In this document: one piece after another, positions 58,201 through 64,000 of the stretch
How positions within the stretch are numbered: the first letter of the stretch is position 1
Layout of the letters: each line of letters opens with the position of its first letter
Assembly (NCBI GenBank): GCA_964023275.1
Contig: OZ029919.1
Coordinates: forward strand, 4,259,367 to 4,323,366
DNA from: Norana najaformis
Taxonomy: Eukaryota; Annelida; Clitellata; Crassiclitellata; Hormogastridae
Direction: 5' to 3'
DNA length: 64,000 nucleotides
The notes under the pieces: model-generated
Seen by the model: only the letters and a program-made list of their open reading frames with translations
What the model was told of the DNA's origin: nothing
Database searches by the model: none
Position numbers and translations under genes: made by a program

Positions 58201-61200
58201 ATCCCTGTTCCTCTAACCCATGTCGCAACGGTGGAATCTGCACAAGAAACGGTGATACGACATATAACTGCACCTGCATTCCAGGATTCAGAGGCAGCCT
58301 TTGTGAATATGGTGGGAAAACCAATATGTCATACAAAAATAATGTCAAAAACAAAATCTGTCTGAATACGTCACAATGTATGTGCTCAAGAACCAAAATA
58401 TTTGCATAGCGCCAGAACAAAATTTCTCGCACATCTGATGACATAAATTATCGTTTCTTGTGTTTTAGAAATAAATGAATGCGAGACGTATCCTTGCGAC
58501 CCGTTTGGCAAATGCACGGATTTGGTAAATGACTACAGCTGCTCATGCAATCCGGGATATGAACCTGAAAGCACGAAAACTTGCATTGGTGAGTCGACTG
58601 ATTCTGTAGGATTGTGTCCTTTTTGGACAAATTAAGCTTTAAACATCGTGTAGTAATGACATGCAGTTTGCTACACGCATGAATTTTTTAACGACATTTG
58701 TAACTCAAACTATCAACCGTGTACGCGGTTTATTATCGGTACAAGTTCTTTTCGCGCTCTTTTAATCTAGACATGTATGACCGCTTTATATAGGCTTTCC
58801 AGAGACAAGAGAAGACCAGCCTAGACAGGTCTAGGCTTACCTATGACTCGACGCAGCGAAAGCTCGACGTTTCCCGCGCAAGTGCCCAGGTGATAAAATT
58901 GCGCTGCAGTCGACATCACATCAGTCCAGTTCGCATTCGATGTGTGGCATTTAGACGCATCCAGTAACCGCAAGTCAGTGATCAACGCGTGCTCAACAAT
59001 TCAACAACCCGGTGACTTATCTATGTGACGTCGTGAAAAGTTTCGCTGCACTCTCGCCAGTCAATGACAGAAAACAGATTGTCAACAACCCGAATACTCA
59101 TCCGTGGAACGGCGTGCAAAGTTCCGATATAAACGCGCGTTAAAAGTATATTTACTCAACAGCGGACAAATTTGCGTTCATAGTATCTAACCTATGATAA
59201 GCGTATCATAATACTCCTGTGGAGTTAGTACAGTTGATAGCATGCCACTATAAAATCAAACCACTTATAGAATAATTCTTTTTGCAAATATTTACTTATA
59301 CCATTGTAAGCTGTTAGTTACATTATGCAGATTCGTTTGTTTTGATTTGTAGCGATTGATTATTGTGAAGGCAATTCGTCGTGTTTCAATGGAGGCACTT
59401 GTGTTAATCAACCTCAACTTGCACGATTCTACTGCATATGCCCTCCATCGAGTAACCCAAATGAAGTCATTGTGGGACTGCAATGTGAAAACAGTAAGAC
59501 TGTTTGTTGTCTGTATTTCTTTACTGGCCTCATACTAAATGTTTTTATCGGTCTTCATTCGTCAGCATTTCATGTTAGGGTGCTCCTCAAGGATGCCCCA
59601 CTTCAACAAGTAACCTTTCATGTTCGGAGGGATGTGTTATGATTCCATATCAGTGAAGACTATCAGTTTTTCATAAGTCTCTGAACCACAGAACTTATTA
59701 ATAAATGTCAAATATATTTCTTATGTAGCGCTACTATAAATTCACAAACACCAATCTATGTGATGCGACGCAGTTGTGCGCTGAGGACTTTGAGAAGTTC
59801 CCTAAAGACAGTATACAAGTTTTCACTTACATAATGCAAACAAACATTTTTGTTCAAGGCTCTTACACATTAGACGCTTTTTTAAAGGAATTTATTTTGT
59901 CTTCATAATATTCGCAAGACAGCGCCAACGTTCAAAATCGTGTGCTTAAGGCTATTATTTTAAAGACTGTCTATTACTGTTTGCTTAAGAGATGCATAGA
60001 AACCTATACTGTTGCACTAATTGTATTAATTGTAGTAGTATTTGCAATAGTGTCACAGTGTAAGCATTGTAGGAACCACGACGTATCCGACTCCAGAGGT
60101 AATCTCCCCAAAATCCAGTATCATCGCAGGAGGTGCTCGAGTGAAAATCACAGGGAAAGCGATGAATCTCTTCGCTCCGTTGGGGGCCTATCTCATCCCG
60201 GAAAACAATCCAAACCTTATGACTCTGCATGCCTTGGTCGATCCAAATGCTACGTACGTGAATTCTAATTAATATCCGCCTGAGTTCTGCTTTATTTCGT
60301 AAGTGACTGGCCGATATTAGCGGAGTGTGTGAGTTCCAAATGCCAATCGCAAAAAATTGATTTAGAAGAATGTATGCTCCACTGACTCCATTCATTAAGA
60401 CATCCTGACTGAAAACGACTGTCTTCATAGGTATAGCTCACATCTACTTGGTTCTGTGGCCGATTATAAGTGCGTTCGCCTTTCACCTATGCACCAGAGT
60501 TTCGAATCAATTCGTTGTCAGCTACATAACCAATAAAGTTTGTCCTATTGCTGGTTTGTTTTGTTCATGGAATTCATCATGGGATATTTTGTACATGAAC
60601 CATTTTATTAAGGGCATTGTATCCAGGCACGTTTTCTGGTACAAATGAGCGATTACCTTATTTGACATTTTTAGATGTATTATGATAATCCTCTAAATAG
60701 AAAATTTGATTTTTATAGTTTCAGCGACTCAATAACTATAGTAAGTCCTCGAGCAAACGACGCATACGTCAACTTAAAACTGCTTGTCACCTTGGAATAC
60801 AGCGGACCAGTGAATCTCACAAACGCCACGGACTTATTATTCACGTACCAAGGAAATCCTGTCATCAGTGACATCAAACCTAAAGATCCATTAGTAGCGT
60901 GAGTCTCAATATTATTCGTGGACCATGCAGACACACGATTTATGGCTGATCAATGAGGACATTTTAACGACTCACGACTCCTCTCGAATTGTTTTATCAC
61001 TAATGTCACTGAAGAGCACCTTTAAGGAGTGCTTAAAATTGCCGAGACGATTTACTGAGTTTGTTTTTTCAAATAGATGGTTTTAATATTTAACCCACAA
61101 TTACTGTGTATATGAATATATATATGTATATACTGTATGTATTCCTGTATGTGCGTATGTATGTGTATATCTGTACATATCATTGCATGTATATATATAG

Positions 61201-64000
61201 GCTGGCATGTATGCATGCATGCATAAATACATACACACATACGTACATACATGCATATATACATACATACATACATACATACATAATACATATACACATA
61301 CACACACAGAGCGCTAGGTAGATAAGAAGTAAGCTTAAATATAAAACTGGACGCATTCAACGCGTCCCGATTACTCAAAATATCTATCGATTGATTTTTC
61401 AAATGAATCATTTGGGCTAATCATTGATTCTTTCCTTATTTGCTCTTTCATGACAGATTCAGATTTACTGAATGCGAGCATAATAAGTGCTTTCAATAAA
61501 TTAAATAAATTGTCTTTGAGGTGGACGTTTAAGAGCGCTATATATGTGTTGCAATAAACTTATGAATGACGTTATGTCCTTTATGGCTTATTCAGTAGAA
61601 GTTTATGGAGTTTTTAAAACCTAATGTAAATGGTTAATTGTTAGAGTGTTTAATGCATTAATAGAATTCGTCTTTTTCAGAGGTGGCGTTCAGCTGACTG
61701 TTACAGGGCAGAACATGAATGCCGTGGAACATCCTATAATGGAAGTCACGACAGTCGTACAAAACAAAACTACGAATGAGACGTATACGTCCAAACTGTC
61801 GGAAGTAGGCCAGTTCACTACTAAAACTTCTCAGTGAATTTCTATGAAAATATCTAGTCAGTATCACATAATTTAATGTACTTTGCGATAATGTGTTTTG
61901 AAATATTATTACGGGTTAACGTGATTTTATGATCGCAGTGTCACCTTGTTGAGTCAGCGAGTTTCAGTTAAGCCTTGAACACCATGAAGTCATAATAACT
62001 GCTAAGAATATCATATAAAATATCGTGCATTTGTAGTAAAATAGATAAAATATGCTAGAACTTGTTACACTGTATCGAGAGAATTTCCACTTGCGTCCTC
62101 TAACATTGAGTATGAAGTGAGTATCAATGAGCACAGTGCGTCTAAACTCAAAGGAAGGTAAGATGGTGAAAAGGAAACTGACGATTACCTTTTACCCTAG
62201 AATCTAGAAAATACAGAAATATGTTGAGCAAATAAAAAAGTCTATGCCCCTCTCAACTGTATAGTTCTATGAGCTGATGTTGCATTTGTTGTTAAAACTT
62301 GTAGGAATGTTCACCAAAGAATTCCGCCGAGATGACTTGCCTCCTCCCTCCTGGAGTTGTTCCACCTGCCTTCGTAAATGACGTCAATGTGAGAAATGTA
62401 AGAGCAAGTCATTTCGATGTTTTCCCTCATCTTCAAGGCCTTTATCGCAGTCGAAGATCGAAGAGAGCGCCACTCGCCAACTTCTCAGTAGATGGCAGCA
62501 CGTGCGAGCTTTACCTCGGGTTCGTCTTGGATGCTCTGCCAACGTACGAGAACACCAGCAAATCTCTTCCGAATGTCGTGTTTACATTCACCACCACATT
62601 TCCGAATATCACTACGGAACAAAATGTTAAGGAATTCAACCCAGAAACTGCCGATTACATCCAGATAAAAGTAACTCAAATAATTTTTTCTTACACAAGA
62701 AATCCTAGTAAATGACGAGGTCATATCTGACCTAGATCGAATATTGCGAAAGTACCCTTCATTATTACTAATTTTGATGGCTTCGAGTTTATGCTGTACA
62801 CGCATTAGGCTTTCACAGTATTGCGTTCGTTCGATAATGTTGTCCACTGATCACTGCACAATGGCATCTATATATTCCGATGTAGTATTTATGCCGAAAC
62901 ATCTGAGTATTCAGCAGTCTTCGTTTAAGTAGAGCGTTTAGGTCAAACTGAAGTCCCATATTTTTCTAATTGCCTATGAATTGTAATTTGCAATGCGGTT
63001 TGCTTAGAAGCGATCAAGAATTGAGGCCTTATAGAAGTCTTCAGATTAGGTGACATAGTATTTTGCTACGAAAAGATTGATTATATTATTATTGGGTCTT
63101 GTGGCAAGAAAGCAGAAAGAAATGTTTCTAAGTGTATAGTTGAAAATGATAGCCAGATACGGCTTAAAACTTCGTAATTCTGCGTTTCTTCAGAAACCAA
63201 GATAGCTAAATCGAGATATCTCATGGTTCAGTCACAAAGGCTGAGTCAAAATTCAAATCTATGCAGTGAAAGTTGAGTCAATAAATTATATAGTATATTT
63301 TAGAATCTTAGTGTAGGTTATTTCGGATAAGTATGTATGTATGTTTTATGCATTATGTAGGTATCAATGCTTTTGTGGACATTTGTTTTTGAGTATATAT
63401 TTATTTACATGTATGTGTAGACCTAAATGTATTAATTCGAGCTACGAACAAATGTGTAAAGTGGTGCCCATTTTTACAAACCTTTAATTGGCGCCTCGGG
63501 ATCAGATTTAAGATGACTTTGTGCTCGCAATAGGCGCCTTGAATGATTAAATGAATGCATTGTGACAAGCATAGGTCGTGTAGTTGGTGTAGACCGATGT
63601 CACTGTGGCATGGTTCAGTCATTATTTTTACTTTCGGATATGGCATCGTGCTTTTGTGTGTATTGCAAACAAGGGTCAGGATTTGGCGTCCGGATGTTCC
63701 ATCGCAGACTACACCGTTGGCGTTGGAAACGACACCTGCGTCGTTTACAATCTGACGAAAAATGAGCTGCTGTGTCATCCACCAAAGCAGATGCCACCTG
63801 CCGGCGAATTTGAGAAACATTGTCAGCAATATCAAGGAACACTGGCAGTCACAGTAAGTCATCATCTCAAATTTTGTTCAAAGTGAATGCGTTTAGAACA
63901 ACTTCAATTAGCCAAAAGTAAGAGGGCTCAACGAACGACAATTACTTCTCTTTAAAGGACGGTCGTTGCCACTGAGGAATCTCTGGCCACTGCTACCTAA
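55248..64000 (+). CDS. Gene D (3' end outside window): mucin / EGF / IPT-TIG transmembrane protein
   Basis: Ten exons are visible: 55248-55275, 56691-57281, 58198-58311, 58469-58588, 59353-59493, 60073-60253, 60725-60898, 61681-61804, 62305-62670 and 63674-63853. They join to 673 codons without phase conflict. The start [18 protein letters not shown] is the clearest signal peptide of the set (A-x-A-like end before AITT). The mucin part is only 197 codons and not a clean repeat; there is one EGF1 exon, not two. The IPT exons and introns are nearly identical to those of gene A. The last exon (membrane helix and tail) should begin about 500 bp past the right edge, judging from A. Confidence 0.83.
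56691..57281 (+). CDS. Gene D exon 2: short mucin exon
   Basis: The acceptor is gatttag and the donor tctc|gtaaga; 197 codons. It holds [19 protein letters not shown] and [16 protein letters not shown], with one recognisable 26-residue-like unit and the tail [19 protein letters not shown]. Little array structure, so it may resemble the state before expansion. Confidence 0.85.
58198..58311 (+). CDS. Gene D exon 3: EGF domain 1
   Basis: 114 nt, phase 1-1, encoding [19 protein letters not shown] and ending GSLCEYG. The next intron is only 157 bp, against 534 bp in A. Confidence 0.85.
58469..58588 (+). CDS. Gene D exon 4: calcium-binding EGF domain
   Basis: 120 nt, two codons shorter than in the other genes; the linker is [10 protein letters not shown]. 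It begins [16 protein letters not shown]. Confidence 0.87.
59353..59493 (+). CDS. Gene D exon 5: EGF domain 3
   Basis: 141 nt, phase 1-1, encoding [20 protein letters not shown]. The exon and the sequence just before it (about 59220 on) match gene B closely. Confidence 0.86.
60073..60253 (+). CDS. Gene D exon 6: IPT/TIG 1, first part
   Basis: 181 nt, phase 1 to 2, encoding [20 protein letters not shown]. The donor gctac|gtacgt is the least ambiguous of the four copies. Confidence 0.86.
60449..60509 (+). repeat. tRNA-like relic in intron of D
   Basis: Paralogue of 3078-3136; keeps gagtttcgaatc, the best B-box-like form of the four. Confidence 0.4.
60725..60898 (+). CDS. Gene D exon 7: IPT/TIG 1 end and IPT/TIG 2 start
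   Basis: 174 nt, phase 2-2, encoding [20 protein letters not shown] and [15 protein letters not shown]. The donor is gtgagt. Confidence 0.85.
61105..61315. repeat. Strand-switching GTAT/ATAC microsatellite, intron of D
   Basis: Nearly the same as 3730-3906 in A but with a longer run of catacatacatacatac, showing repeat-number change between the two closest copies. Confidence 0.75.
61681..61804 (+). CDS. Gene D exon 8: IPT/TIG 2, middle part
   Basis: Encodes [20 protein letters not shown] and ends SKLSE before gtaggc. One of the most A-like exons, differing in the loop [12 protein letters not shown]. Confidence 0.75.
62305..62670 (+). CDS. Gene D exon 9: IPT/TIG 2 end, furin-type site, IPT/TIG 3 start
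   Basis: 366 nt, phase 0-0, encoding [26 protein letters not shown] (RSKR at 62455-62466) and ADYIQIK before gtaact. The loop after the CLLPP motif, [10 protein letters not shown], differs from [10 protein letters not shown] in A. Confidence 0.78.
63674..63853 (+). CDS. Gene D exon 10: IPT/TIG 3, second part
   Basis: 180 nt, phase 0-0, encoding [20 protein letters not shown] and [13 protein letters not shown], ending GTLAVT before gtaagt. This strong donor fixes the homologous sites in A, B and C. Confidence 0.82.

Overview
This is animal genomic DNA: genes are cut by GT-AG spliceosomal introns, and there are non-LTR retrotransposon pieces, a tRNA-derived SINE and many tetranucleotide microsatellites. 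The encoded proteins use metazoan extracellular modules (EGF, calcium-binding EGF, plexin/MET-type IPT/TIG, Ser/Thr mucin stretches). I cannot name the species; a marine invertebrate is a reasonable guess and no more.

The window holds one family of four tandem paralogues, all on the + strand, here called A to D. Gene A (617-7763) lacks its 5' end. Gene B (10952-32257) and gene C (36457-49630) are complete. Gene D (from 55248) runs off the right edge. Each encodes a predicted type I membrane protein: a signal peptide split across a 28-nt first exon, a Ser/Thr-rich mucin exon, one or two EGF domains, a calcium-binding EGF, another EGF, three plexin/MET-like IPT/TIG domains with a conserved furin-type site, one transmembrane helix and a cytoplasmic tail of about 174 residues with conserved tyrosines. 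No kinase or RasGAP domain is seen. The exon model is phase-consistent throughout. It predicts 3626 residues for B and 1493 for C, 673 codons for the visible part of D and 693 residues for the visible part of A.

The main difference between paralogues is the mucin exon: 197 codons in D, 750 in C and 2883 in B. In B it is an array of about 110 units of 78 bp (26 residues), about 90 of them nearly identical, with higher-order duplications of 12 to 16 units. B and C also have a duplicated first EGF exon with a decayed mucin-end exon between the copies.

The intergenic stretches (7764-10951, 32258-36456, 49631-55247) are also paralogous. They carry several kilobases of conserved 5' flank, ATAC microsatellites and LINE 3' relics. 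The C-D spacer adds a 5'-truncated minus-strand LINE and a SINE with a visible 10-bp target duplication. Introns hold LINE 3' relics, a tRNA-like relic shared by all four genes, strand-switching microsatellites, a 25-bp hairpin (B) and one LTR-like insertion (C). The layout suggests a cell-surface recognition or adhesion family evolving by tandem duplication, unequal exchange and sequence homogenisation. The recognition role is inference.
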